This document shows positions 47,754-57,928 of a stretch of 64,000 bases of DNA, in pieces (position 1 is the first letter of the stretch; each line of letters begins with the position of its first letter). Both the position numbers and the translations under genes were made by a program. This DNA is from Pyrenopolyporus hunteri. Taxonomy: Eukaryota > Ascomycota > Sordariomycetes > Xylariales > Hypoxylaceae. The stretch is taken from assembly GCA_902806595.1 (NCBI GenBank), contig CADCXC010000012.1:496001-560000 (forward strand), given 5' to 3'. The notes below the pieces were generated by a model. It was not told the DNA's origin. It saw only the letters and a program-made list of their open reading frames with translations, and searched no databases.

Positions 47754-49913
47754 TCAGCCCCAGGCATCCTCGACATCCCAAAGCCTGATATGGTCTAACT
47801 GACCAGAATCGGAATACCGTCTAGAAGGTAAATCTGTTCGCGGGTTAATGGAGGCTGAGCTGCGGTCTTCGTAGATACTCTCAGATTGAGCTGGTGGCTG
47901 GTTGGCAGCCTGGTCTCTCCACCATAGGTAGAGGACGTCTTGTTGCCACTTATTCGTATCACGAACCCGAAGACGAGAATGGAAAGTAGACCAAAGGAGC
48001 TCGGCCTCCATGGGTGATGTGTGAAGCTTGTGAAGCAACCAACGATTTATATAGCCCCTTTTATCTCCGTCCCCGGCCTCCTCGAGCAGCGATTGAATAT
48101 TAACCTCTCGAGCCGCATCGTCCACGTGCTTCTGACGAGATGGAATTCCGGCGGGGAGCGATAGGGCTAGTCGGAGCGATTGCTGGGCCGTCATCGGGAA
48201 CTCCTCTAATAAGTGTGTAGGGTTGGACAGTAATCTGGGGAATATCGGGTGTTCTAGAGTCTTAGGATATCCTCTGGGGAAAGATCTGTCAAATGGCACA
48301 TCTTCCAACTCAATATCGTCTTTGAGGACGGGATTAAAGCCGAACCCTTCCTCTTGGAAGGGTGTGTTCTTGGGCATTACTCCCTTCTCGCGACATTCGT
48401 TCTCCAACCGCACGGCATCCCTCGTGAAACGGTCAATGTCAAAGAGGGCCTTTTGCTCTAGGTTGGCGTAGTCCTGCAACATTTCTATTTCGTCTTCCGA
48501 CATGAACCCCGCTCGCTTGAGCTCGAGAGCTCGTTTCTTCCCGGCGTCCCCGTACTTCTCCAGCAGCTCAATACTATCGGGAGATAACAAATGAGATTTT
48601 CCTGCACTCAGAGCTTTCTTTTTCATCTGGGTGTTCACTAAAAGCTCCTTGGCTAACTGTATATTCCGGGAAGCTTCTCGGAGCTCTTCAAATAGAGGGT
48701 GGATGTCCTCCGGGCGATCACCGGTGATTCCTCGTAACGCGGAGACCTCCGAGGTCTGTGAGCAGCTTTCATCGTCAGATTCATCATCGGAGTTGTCTAC
48801 GTCCGCGACGGCGGTATAGAACTTGCGCTCTTCCGACTCTAATTCGACTTCGCCCTGCTGAAGTTCATCCAACATATCGTCAAAACGCTGCTCCGCTTCC
48901 TGGTATCTAAGCTGGGCATCCTGCATATCCTTGAAGAGCCGGTCTAGCTCTGGATTATCCGGAAGTACGGCCTGCACGGCTTTCATAAAGGCAAGACTAG
49001 CTTCATCTTTAACATGGCGCAGATCCTGGACTTGGGTACGTTTCAGGTGGATACCGTCGAATATCTCCCACAGGTTGGTTCTCCGATCCCTAAGCCTCGA
49101 GTAGTGTTCTGCCAATCGTTGGAGGCTACGAGAGACGCGGCTGGACACGTTGTCCTGATCGTCGCTCTCGCTATCGCCCTCGGTGGAACTAGCTAGGCCG
49201 GTCTCGACTTCATCATCACTCTCTTCGCTTTCCACCTCGAAACCTTTCCAGCTATGCGGCTTAAGCCCGGGTTCCCCAGGATGAGTAAGGCCTAACCTTC
49301 CCGATATGGTCTCGTGGATCCCATACGGCAACGGTCGCATCTGCCGATTCGGTGGCACACGGAGGCGATTCGACCGGGCCTGGAAGCCCGGTGGGTCGTT
49401 TGCGTGGAGGGCATCAGAAATCAGGGACCTTCGGTGGGTCTGGGATGGTATAGACGGTGACTTCACACGTCGAAAACGGGCGGATGGTGATTGGGACTTG
49501 CTTAGGGGTTGTCGGTACCGGTCGAAGCTGGACCCTTCGGCAGCAGCAATGGTTGCTGCCAGCTTCTGCGGCAGACTCTTGGAGATGCTAGACGACGAAT
49601 TTACAGAGGGGAGAACGGGAGGGAAATGCGGTCGGCGGGCGATGCGGGCATGCGAAGTGTCAGACGTGACGGACGAAGCATCGTTGTCGTCTTCGGAATC
49701 GGTCCAGCCTTCGGACCCGGTTGTTAATGTGCGGGACAGGTCGAGGGGGATGTCCTCGGCCGACATGATAGATATTTGACTACTCGACTCAGTAGAGCGT
49801 CCGTGTAGGTCATGATGGCGGTCATCTTCAGGAGGATGAAGCCTGAAACTTTCGGGAAGGGCCAGATGATCTCTGGTCAGATTTACTTGAGGTAGGCCGA
49901 CGCTGGTAGCCAT
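47754..49913 (-). CDS. Coiled-coil protein of unknown function
   Basis: Single exon, 719 aa from an ATG in fair context. I do not recognise a named family. Residues 1-260 are disordered, Ser/Asp-rich and strongly charged, with acidic runs (SEESDDEVE, EGDSESDDQD). From about 265 to 380 a charged heptad-like region follows (SLQRLAEHYSRLRDRRTNLWEIFDGI, then QDAQLRYQEAEQRFDDMLDELQQGEVELE), likely a coiled coil. After an acidic linker a second helical region runs from about 405 to 520. The C-terminal 200 residues look folded (FPRLLSNPTHLLEEFPMTAQQSLRLAL; RGYINRWLLHKLHTSPMEAELLWSTF; WQQDVLYLWWRD). The Trp-rich end suggests a conserved domain. Intact length and codon structure make it a confident gene; function is open. 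Confidence 0.8.
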   Translation of the reverse strand: MATSVGLPQVNLTRDHLALPESFRLHPPEDDRHHDLHGRSTESSSQISIMSAEDIPLDLSRTLTTGSEGWTDSEDDNDASSVTSDTSHARIARRPHFPPVLPSVNSSSSISKSLPQKLAATIAAAEGSSFDRYRQPLSKSQSPSARFRRVKSPSIPSQTHRRSLISDALHANDPPGFQARSNRLRVPPNRQMRPLPYGIHETISGRLGLTHPGEPGLKPHSWKGFEVESEESDDEVETGLASSTEGDSESDDQDNVSSRVSRSLQRLAEHYSRLRDRRTNLWEIFDGIHLKRTQVQDLRHVKDEASLAFMKAVQAVLPDNPELDRLFKDMQDAQLRYQEAEQRFDDMLDELQQGEVELESEERKFYTAVADVDNSDDESDDESCSQTSEVSALRGITGDRPEDIHPLFEELREASRNIQLAKELLVNTQMKKKALSAGKSHLLSPDSIELLEKYGDAGKKRALELKRAGFMSEDEIEMLQDYANLEQKALFDIDRFTRDAVRLENECREKGVMPKNTPFQEEGFGFNPVLKDDIELEDVPFDRSFPRGYPKTLEHPIFPRLLSNPTHLLEEFPMTAQQSLRLALSLPAGIPSRQKHVDDAAREVNIQSLLEEAGDGDKRGYINRWLLHKLHTSPMEAELLWSTFHSRLRVRDTNKWQQDVLYLWWRDQAANQPPAQSESIYEDRSSASINPRTDLPSRRYSDSGQLDHIRLWDVEDAWG

Positions 49914-50450
49914 TCAGAACGTTTCAACTGGCAATTCTGTAACTGCATCGTCAACAAGCGAAGGGGGAGATGTTAGTTCTAGGGGATGGAGCGAGCTGTT
50001 GTTGTTGTTGTTGTTTTGATTTTCCTATGGGCGGAAAATGATAGGCAAGCAGCTGACACGGAAGTGATGCGATGATGGTGTTTTGATGCAGAGGACATAG
50101 GTAAGGCCAAAGAAAAAAAACACGAGACGAAATTCGAGGCCAGTTACACAGAGCCGACCCAAGCAAAAAATAAAGTGTACATACCTCATCGTTACCTGAA
50201 CGTTAGCTATTGGCTTTATTTAGGGGACTTCTAGCACGTGGCGCTAAGATTTTCGGAACTTAATACTGTATAGATTCCTGTACCCTAGTCAAAAGCCACC
50301 TAACCAAGAAGGACCAGACAGATCAAAGACGAGCCTAGACAGGCAGGACAGGCAAGCGTATCCCGACTCCGAGCCCCGCGGGCGGGCCACACTACAGTAG
50401 TGAAACCCCACCCGAGCGACTAAGACACTTGGCCCTACCTTGCCCTACGT

Positions 50451-50607
50451 AGGCCTACATATACATACGTACCACGTAGGTACGGTATGTAGGTATGTAG
50501 GTATGTATGTAGTATGTAGGTACATGTAGGTAGGTAAGTATCGTATTGTAAACCAGGTATAGTACATGTACCTACATGTAGGTATAGGTAGGTAGGTATA
50601 CAGGTAG
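50451..50607 (+). repeat. Imperfect TAGGTATG/TAGGTACC tract
   Basis: Dense variants of TAGGTA on both strands, including palindromic GGTACC cores. It is the strongest example of a motif that recurs in many spacers of this window. Confidence 0.75.
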
Positions 50608-51034
50608 GCTGGAGGCAGGCGTAGGATCCGAACATTGTCTTAATTAATGTCTAGTTCTTTCGTTATCTATGCATCTCGATGTATTGTACCCCCCAGAAGG
50701 GCAATTGCTAATTGCCAGCTACACGAGCCACATGAGGTTATAGTGGCCACTATACCTTTTATAGACTAGGAGCCTTGGGAGTTGACAAAGAATTATCGAA
50801 CCCACAGGCCAGAGCGCTGCAGTGTACACAAGACACAACACCCACGCAACACACGTGCAATATAAACACAATATAAGCATAATACATACCTACACATGCA
50901 ATACACAACAATGCGCACGCACATGCGTAGGTGCATACACAGGTAGGTAGACACACCTGCAGAGCACAATCTCCGAACCATCGTATGTAGGTGAGAAAAG
51001 GGAAAAGACGAGAAAAGCTAAGCGCCAGAGATGT

Positions 51035-51096
51035 TGGATGTGGAATGTGGGAATGTGCAATGTGGAAATGCGGAATGCGAAATGCGGGATGCGGCT
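51035..51096 (+). repeat. Imperfect 8-9-bp tandem repeat (GGAATGYG type)
   Basis: Successive units such as GGAATGTG, GAATGTGC, GGAAATGCG, GGAATGCG and GGGATGCGG; about seven copies. Confidence 0.7.
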
Positions 51097-53099
51097 TCGA
51101 AAAAGGCCTAACCGTCGTCGAAGTCCACCCACCCACCCCCCTCCCCTTCCCTTCCCTCCCCTACCCTAGCCTACCCTCCCTCTCCAAGGTGAAGCTCGAT
51201 GTCGATTAAACCAACCAAGCTAACCCAGGCCAGCCAGGCCAACCAGGCCAACCAAGCCACCAAAACACCCTAAACACCCTAAACCGACCGACCACCCGCC
51301 CCCAATACCTAGCCCAATACCTAGGTAGGTTAATCAGCGCCTCTATGACCTCCCAAGTACTCAGGACGAGCAGTACTTCACACAGAGCCTCATCTTGTCA
51401 TCCGAGATGCAGCTGGCCGACCCTTCTCGCACGCACCCTCTCCGGTCTTCGCACACCCCTCCCGAGCTGTGGGGGCGTGTCGTTTGGCATATGGAGACTC
51501 GCAATCCGTCGTCGCTACATCGTTGCATCTCGCTCCACGCTGCTGCATGATCTGGCTAGGCCATTTGCGGCTGTTACAGCGTACTCTTGCAGTACCTAAC
51601 TCTGCAGTAGTGTTAGTGGGCTATCCCAAGTCACGCCAAGTGGCCGCTGCTCGACCGTCCACGATTCTCCTCTATTTGTTCCCTTTCGTCGGGCTGCAGA
51701 GCTTTAGAGCTGCCTCCCCCCTTGTCAACAAGCCCAGAAGAACAGACCCCGGGAGGGACCCCTGGGAGGGAGACCCAGATACCTACCCGCTCGCTCTCCC
51801 GCTCTCGTTACTCCTCTCCTGCTCCTCTTGCTCCTCTTGCTCCTCTCGCTCCTCTCGCTTGACAAGGCGTGAGTGAGCGAGAGAGCGCCAAAGTATCGAG
51901 AGCTCGAGCCGGTACATACCTACACATAGTAGAACGGTAGGAATAATAATAGAGGAGGACAAGAAAGAGGTGGGCCGAGCCGCCAAGGGAGTGAGAATTG
52001 GAAATTCCCAAAAAGTTGATAAGAACGCACCACACCCCCTCTCCATTTTCCACCATGCCCTACTAAGGCCCTTTTTTATGAAATACTATTATTTTTATGT
52101 CGCTTTCCGCCGCGATAGTATGTCTCGGGTTTCTTTTGTGTCCCCGTCCTGATTTTTGACCGCTAATCCGGACCGCCTTCTGCTGTTGCCCCTCTCCGTC
52201 TTCATCTTCGTCTTCGTCCTTCATACTCGTCCTTGTCCTTGTACTCGGTCTCGTTCTCGACCTCGGCCCTCCTCATGGGTCCCCGTCCCTAACGCTAACA
52301 TTAACACTAACACTATCACCACCACCATCTCTGCCTCTCTTGTCTCTCTCGTCTTCCTTGCCTCTAGCCATCCCCGCCTTCCTCGTCCCCGATGCGGTTC
52401 CACTTCCACTTCCACTTCCACTTCCACTTAAACCTGAATGTTCCTCTCCCGTCCGGAAAGTCCTGAGGGAAATCTCCGTCCGCTATACAAACGCCGAGGT
52501 TACAGCCATTAACCGTCCCCTCCGATGATTGGCTGCCCACCCTCGAGCCTACATGACAGTCTCTGCCCTACCTAGGCCTTCGACTTCCAATTCTAGTTCG
52601 CTCACGATCCCTGATCGGTTCGTCTTCCCATTCCCGCATAATCAACGCCGTCCGAGTCCTACGAGAGAACGGTGCATTTCACTCTTTATTCCTATTTTTT
52701 GCCGCGAGGTTACCACGGCCAATGACCTTTAGCCGTCTGCATCACGAGGCATAAAGTGTGGCTTCGAGCCGTCAAATCAGATAGATTACTTCTGTCCCCA
52801 AAGATATTTGACGTGCCGGCGTAGTGTGCACCAAAGCTGTCCCACACTCTTGGCTGTCTTTCTCAACCCAGAGAGCTAGCCATCCTTATAACGGCCTAGA
52901 GCATTCCTTAAAGACGAGTACGCACTCATCCGTGACAGAGCCGCATAACAGATTTAAGGCTCAGTCCGCATCGGCTTCGTCTCCTCTTCCCCGATTTGCT
53001 CGTGAATGCTGCCACTGCCTACGCACGGCTTAGATGTTGCGTATCACTCTCTTTGCTATTTGACATTCCCAATGAGAAATAAAATTGCAAAATGTCACA

Positions 53100-54878
53100 A
53101 TGCAAAGATCAAAGCATAAGCCAAAGTCATCGCGCCCTTGGAGCAAGCCCAAGTGGCACGATAAATTTCAGCAATACTATGAAGAACGAATAGGCCGACA
53201 TGGTACGTCTCCAAACATACCCGCGAATCCCGGCTTGCCTCGTACTGACGGTGCCATCTATCAGGTACTATAGAATATAACTGGATTGGGCCAACCCTCC
53301 CCGATGCCGCTGACCAAAGCATCCCCCGATCTGATCACACTATCGACGTCTTGACGCAGAGGGTCGGTAACCTCTCTGTCGATCAAGGCGTCTACGACCA
53401 AAGCGCATCTTTCGAATACGGAGCCCACCATGCTCCTACAGTCGACCATTCAAGCTATACACACGATGCATGCCAATCTCAAGAACCCAATTACCTTGGT
53501 CATATGCAACCGCAACAGCAGAGTAGCAAAGGAAAAGGAAAATCCACCGTCGAAGTCCGGCAGCTTGGAGGCTACGGTAACTCTCAGACGGACGGCGAGC
53601 CAACTCAGATCGCCACTGGGGTACAGATGTCGATGAACTATAATCAAGGAACGCACCCGCAATGTGAGGCATAATCACCCCCTCTTCGCTGAGCCGAAAG
53701 CTAACGGTTTTAGACGCCGGCACCAATTACTTGACTGTCGAGGCCGTTGTCGCCGGACCGCCCGCGGATCCTATAGAGCCGCAGGCGAACGGTTATGAGG
53801 ATGAAGAAGATCAGCCTTTCACCGACGGGATCGAATATCAAGAAGCTATACGTAGAAGCCGAAACGAAAATTACGGGACCGAGAAAGTGGGCGAATCGTC
53901 TTACTCGACATTTGCTGGTACAACCTCATCCACGGCCTGGCCGCCCACCACTGTCGATCCCAGCTCATATGAATTAAGTCCGTACCCCCATCAAAATCTA
54001 GCAACTCGGTAGCTGATGCCTTAGGTAGACCCGTCGATAAACGGAGATGAACTTCCAACACCTCGTGGCGGCTCGCCGATCTCTGGAGCTATACTGCCGT
54101 CAGCTCTATCATATGCCAACTACATCCAAGGAACCCCGGGGATGGAGGAAGTCCTAGATAGCAGTAAGCCTATTTTAACTATACTTGCCATTTGTACTTG
54201 ACTAAGTAGGCGATAGGATACAGGGTAGAACACTCCTCGAGATTCCAACCAGGCGAGGTGAGATGGGCCCCTATTATCATTACCAAAACCACTAGGTCGC
54301 TAAAGCCATGCATTCAGGTGTTTAAGATTCTTTGGTCCGAACCTCTCGGCCAAATCGGCGGTGACGATCCGATCTCCGACGTAACGAAAAGGAGGACCGC
54401 AGGAGGTAGTAAGTTTTATGTTGGCTTCCGTAGGTTTATCATTGTCACGACGGACGAAAGTCATCATAGCACTTGCGTGTGAGTCATGCCCGCTCCCCTG
54501 GCACTTTTTTTTCGGTTGTCTGGACAATCCGCTTACTAGTATAGGCCAATCCTTACGTATGACCGAAGGGGTTGTTTGAAGAAAGGTGTCAGACCCAATA
54601 AACATGGGATTATATACATGGCGGGGAGCAAGCCAAAATCACTAAAGAATGAGCCCGAACTTGGATTCGCCCCCGTAGCCCTCAACATCTATGCTGAAGG
54701 CGAGAAGCTGGCCAAGGAGTCTCGAGTCAACTACTCCAAGTTGGTCACTATCGAACACAACGTCAAGGTCTTCTTCATCGGGTCGATTACCGGAGAAGAC
54801 TTCGACAACGTCAGCTACGCCGTCGACGTATGCTGGGACAAGAAGATGCGTCTGTCATCAAAGAAGTCGAGGAGATGA
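53100..54878 (+). CDS. DUF6590-domain protein, 7 exons
   Basis: Exons: 53100-53202, 53274-53663, 53714-53977, 54029-54163, 54217-54257, 54318-54478 and 54545-54878. They total 1428 nt (475 aa), in phase throughout. The N-terminus is basic with WSKPKWHDKFQQYYEER; the middle is Gln/Ser/Tyr-rich and disordered. The C-terminal domain of about 170 residues runs from YRVEHSSRFQPGEVFKILW through FRRFIIVTTDESHHSTCVPILTY, KKGVRPNKHGIIY, ELGFAPVALNIYAEGEKLAKESRVNY and LVTIEHNVKVFFIGSI. This is the pattern I associate with DUF6590, a domain of unknown function widespread in ascomycetes. Intron 3 (53978-54028, GTCCGT...GTAG) is the weakest: without it the frame meets TAG codons at 54010 and 54022. If that intron is not real, the gene is broken there. 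Confidence 0.75.
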
Positions 54879-56497
54879 GACGAATTCTCCTTGCCCTAAA
54901 CCAAATTTCACGTTCTCACACGGCCGAAAGCCACCCGTGGTACCGCAAGGCCCCTCATCCATATATACGTTTTACAGACATTATCACATTGCTTCACTCT
55001 CTGTCACTACCTAGCTGCCACCAACAGGAGGTCAGGCAGCATATCATTACGCCTCGCAACAAAGTCACGTTTCATTTCCAAGGGCACTCCATTGCCTTCG
55101 CATTTTCAGGTGGACTATGCACGTTATAGAGACTAGGAAAACAGCAGACTAGTACGCAAGGACCGACGGCTATCTACGGATTAGGCAGTTTAGGCTCCCT
55201 GCTTCCCTTTTTACTATGCAACACCGTCTACTAGGATATAGCATATAACAACAACACATGGCATAGGGGGGTTCATAAAAAAGGGGGGGTACAAGAATGA
55301 CGCACGGATCTGAGAAATCATCACGATGTTACGACCACATCCATATATCTGTTACGAACGATCGGGGAACGAATGGAGGCGCGATAATTTGGCTGTCCAA
55401 TTCATCTCTTTTCTTATTCTCAGTTTCGATACTCGCTCGTCGTTTAGTTTACGCTCGGCTTTCTTTAAATCGCGGGTTATCCTTGCTTTCCCTCTCCCGC
55501 GTCTATCCAATAATGCATGTGTCCGCGGAAAATAAAGCTCGCAATTCTACCCCTCTCAACTTGCTCAAGTGCCAGATCTCTTGCTGCCTGCTTGCCGTCT
55601 TAGTCCCTAAGTGGTATATTCGTTATAGTATTTGTATTACAGAGCGTACTGGGTGGATGTAGTAGAGGCTAACTTCCATACGCCGTATTGGAGTCGACGC
55701 ATATACTGTAACTACCAGCGCCTGATAATAGCTCTCCCGTTCCTCGATATTCGACTGAGCGAGCATATGGGAGACAAAATATCATCAAGGATCAAGTATT
55801 TGCAATAGGAGTATTCATCGATCCATTCAGTCATTCTCGTAGCCTTTATATTCGACTACGTATAGACAGCCGCAATCTATCTAATACCGTAATAACGCCA
55901 TCGACACATAGCACGCCCGTTCTAGGCAACTAACCCTCCGTTCAAGCCTAATAGCACCCACATTGGACTATTCATTCGTCTCATTAGAAGTCTCTTTCTG
56001 CCACAGAGGTCCGGTCTGCTTCCCGTTTCGTGTTACATGCATGCAATTCGTATTTCGTCCATCCTCCTGCCTGCCTACCTACCTATTCACTCGCCCATCC
56101 TGTGCCATATACATCATGTACCTAGGTAGGTATGCATTTCTGCGTGCGTAGGTATGTTCTCTAAAGCAGTGATACCACGGACGAGAGAAAGAATCGTAAA
56201 ACATCCCAGAGCCTCCGTGATCGCCAAACGAGAAACATACCAAATCGTCAGTGCCGGCTCATTCCCCTTCGTCCGATATACTCTCCCCCTCCCCTTCTAT
56301 AGGTGATGAAGAGGAACAGTGAAGAACCCTTAGCTAGGACGAGCATACCGAGGAGACGTGAAGAGGGAAATCATAATGAACCAGCCTGTTATCCTCCGAG
56401 TCATTTCATGCTTCGTTCATATCTCCCTTCCCAATCCTCCCTCCTAATGAACAAACTAACCCTCCCTACTCCTTTACCTCGCCCCTCATACCTTCAC
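54879..56497. other. Convergent spacer
   Basis: No gene is supported; open frames around 55297-55662 and 56303-56500 lack motifs. A CCTA tract is at 56080-56150. Confidence 0.45.
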
Positions 56498-57928
56498 TTA
56501 CTCCCTCTCCCTCTCCCTTTCCCTCCGTGCATGTCTCGACCCACGCTTCTTCCTGCGTTCCCGCTCCCGCTCCCGCTCCCTGTCCTGCTGCTGCTGTTCA
56601 ACATTCTCGCTCTCCTCGGTGATCGTGCTAGGGGACAAGCCGGGGATGACATGGTGGTAGGACTTGGTCCCCAGATCGCTCTCGGTCGCGGCCTCGCTGC
56701 CGGACCACCCGCTCGGCGGGGGCAGGTACTTCGTAGTGCGCCCGCCACCGGGCGCCGCGCTCTCGCTAACGGCGCTCTCCTCCTCGATCGTGCTCGCGCG
56801 CACCGACGACGACACCGTGCTCGCGCCCCCGGGCACGCTCTGCCTCGCGCGCTGGAAACTAAAGCCGCGGCGCACGTCCGCGCTGGTACTTCCGCTTCCA
56901 CCACCACCAGTCGCCGCAGCTGCCGCGCGCGCCTCCTCCCTCAGTCTACGGGCCTCCGCGCGCATGCGTTCCCTCTCGCGGTTCTCGGTGCGGTCCGCCG
57001 TGCTGTACACCTTCCTAATCCCGCCCCCGCGGGTCCCCGAGGCCGTGGCCTCGCTCTTGGAGGGCGTGTTGGTCGGCGTGCTCTGGCGGTTGCTCAGGAG
57101 GTCGCTGCCGGCGGAGGTGGAGCCGTCGGGGTTGGTTGAGCCGTCCCAGGAGCTGCCCTCGCTGCGCTTGTTGAGGCCGCCGACGCGGGCGGGCTTCTCC
57201 TCGCGGTAGGCGCGCAGCTTCTCCTGGGCCTCGGCCTCGGCCTGCTCGTCGACGAGCACGCCGTCCTCGCCGACGCGGCGCCCCGACTTCTCCCGGTTGC
57301 GCCGGTCCTTCTTCTTCTCGCGCTCGCGGTCCTTGCGCTCGCGCTTCTGCCGCCGCCGCTCCCGCGCCGCCAGGTCCGACGCCCCCGCCGTGATCCCCGT
57401 CAGCGTGCTGCCCGTGTCCCCCGAGATCTGCGTCAGCCCGCCCGTGTACTCGGTGCGCCCGTCGTCGACGTCCTTGTACACCGAGCCGCCGCCCAGCTGC
57501 GTGCTCGGGGTGGCGTTGGACAGGATGGTGCCGTTGGGGCCCCTGCGGCGGAGCACGGTCGACTTGTACTCTTCCCAGTCGTCTTCTTTGAAGTAGAAGC
57601 CGCCGTTCTTAGCCCAGAAGAAGAACCAGATGCCCGTGCACACGAAGGCCGCGCCGATGAGCCCGAATAGCACGAATATGAAGGTGTTGTTGATGTCGTG
57701 GGGGTTCACCGCTCCTTTATGCGGGTCCACTTTATTCTCGTCGGAGTTGTCTTCGCCTTCACGGGCCAGTAGGATCGAACGAGCGGCGAGGGGACCGAGT
57801 TGCGAAATGGCTGCGGTAGGGGAGTTGGGGATGCTCGATACTGAGCGGGAGGCGAGTTCGTTGGCGGTGCTTCGAGCTGCGGTGAGTAGGTTGCGGGCTT
57901 GGGCCGCCAGGCTCGGTAGAGGCGCCAT
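56498..57928 (-). CDS. Single-pass membrane protein with basic/coiled cytosolic tail
   Basis: Single exon, 476 aa. Residues 1-80 are Ala/Ser-rich without a clear cleavable signal. One strong transmembrane helix covers about 82-106 (FIFVLFGLIGAAFVCTGIWFFFWA), flanked by NPHDINN and by KNGGFYFKEDDWEEYKSTVLRRRGPNGT, the part that looks most conserved. A Gly/Ser linker follows, then a highly charged Arg/Lys/Glu helix (about 195-250), further disordered Ser/Gly/Arg sequence, and an (RE)n-rich end. I recognise the membrane/juxtamembrane arrangement as common in ascomycete hypothetical proteins but know no function for it. The tail's RE repeats lie over a pyrimidine-rich DNA tract, so the stop position may vary between strains. 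Confidence 0.8.
   Translation of the reverse strand: MAPLPSLAAQARNLLTAARSTANELASRSVSSIPNSPTAAISQLGPLAARSILLAREGEDNSDENKVDPHKGAVNPHDINNTFIFVLFGLIGAAFVCTGIWFFFWAKNGGFYFKEDDWEEYKSTVLRRRGPNGTILSNATPSTQLGGGSVYKDVDDGRTEYTGGLTQISGDTGSTLTGITAGASDLAARERRRQKRERKDREREKKKDRRNREKSGRRVGEDGVLVDEQAEAEAQEKLRAYREEKPARVGGLNKRSEGSSWDGSTNPDGSTSAGSDLLSNRQSTPTNTPSKSEATASGTRGGGIRKVYSTADRTENRERERMRAEARRLREEARAAAAATGGGGSGSTSADVRRGFSFQRARQSVPGGASTVSSSVRASTIEEESAVSESAAPGGGRTTKYLPPPSGWSGSEAATESDLGTKSYHHVIPGLSPSTITEESENVEQQQQDRERERERERRKKRGSRHARRERERERE

Larger units (their letters stand above)
49914..53099. other. 3.2-kb spacer rich in simple repeats
   Basis: Includes a GTT-repeat (about 49996-50016), the TAGGTATG tract at 50451-50607, the GGAATGYG patch at 51035-51096, GCCAACCAG repeats (about 51225-51260), and C/T-rich blocks at 51785-51865 and 52180-52440. 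Small open frames follow these repeats and are not credible genes. Confidence 0.5.

Noticed and set aside
51266..51290. ACCCTAAACACCCTAAACC resembling telomeric repeats
   Set aside because: Only two imperfect units in an internal spacer; fungal telomeres of this group are TTAGGG arrays.
56664..57209. 181-codon plus-strand frame opposite the membrane-protein gene
   Set aside because: Antisense shadow of a GC-rich coding sequence.
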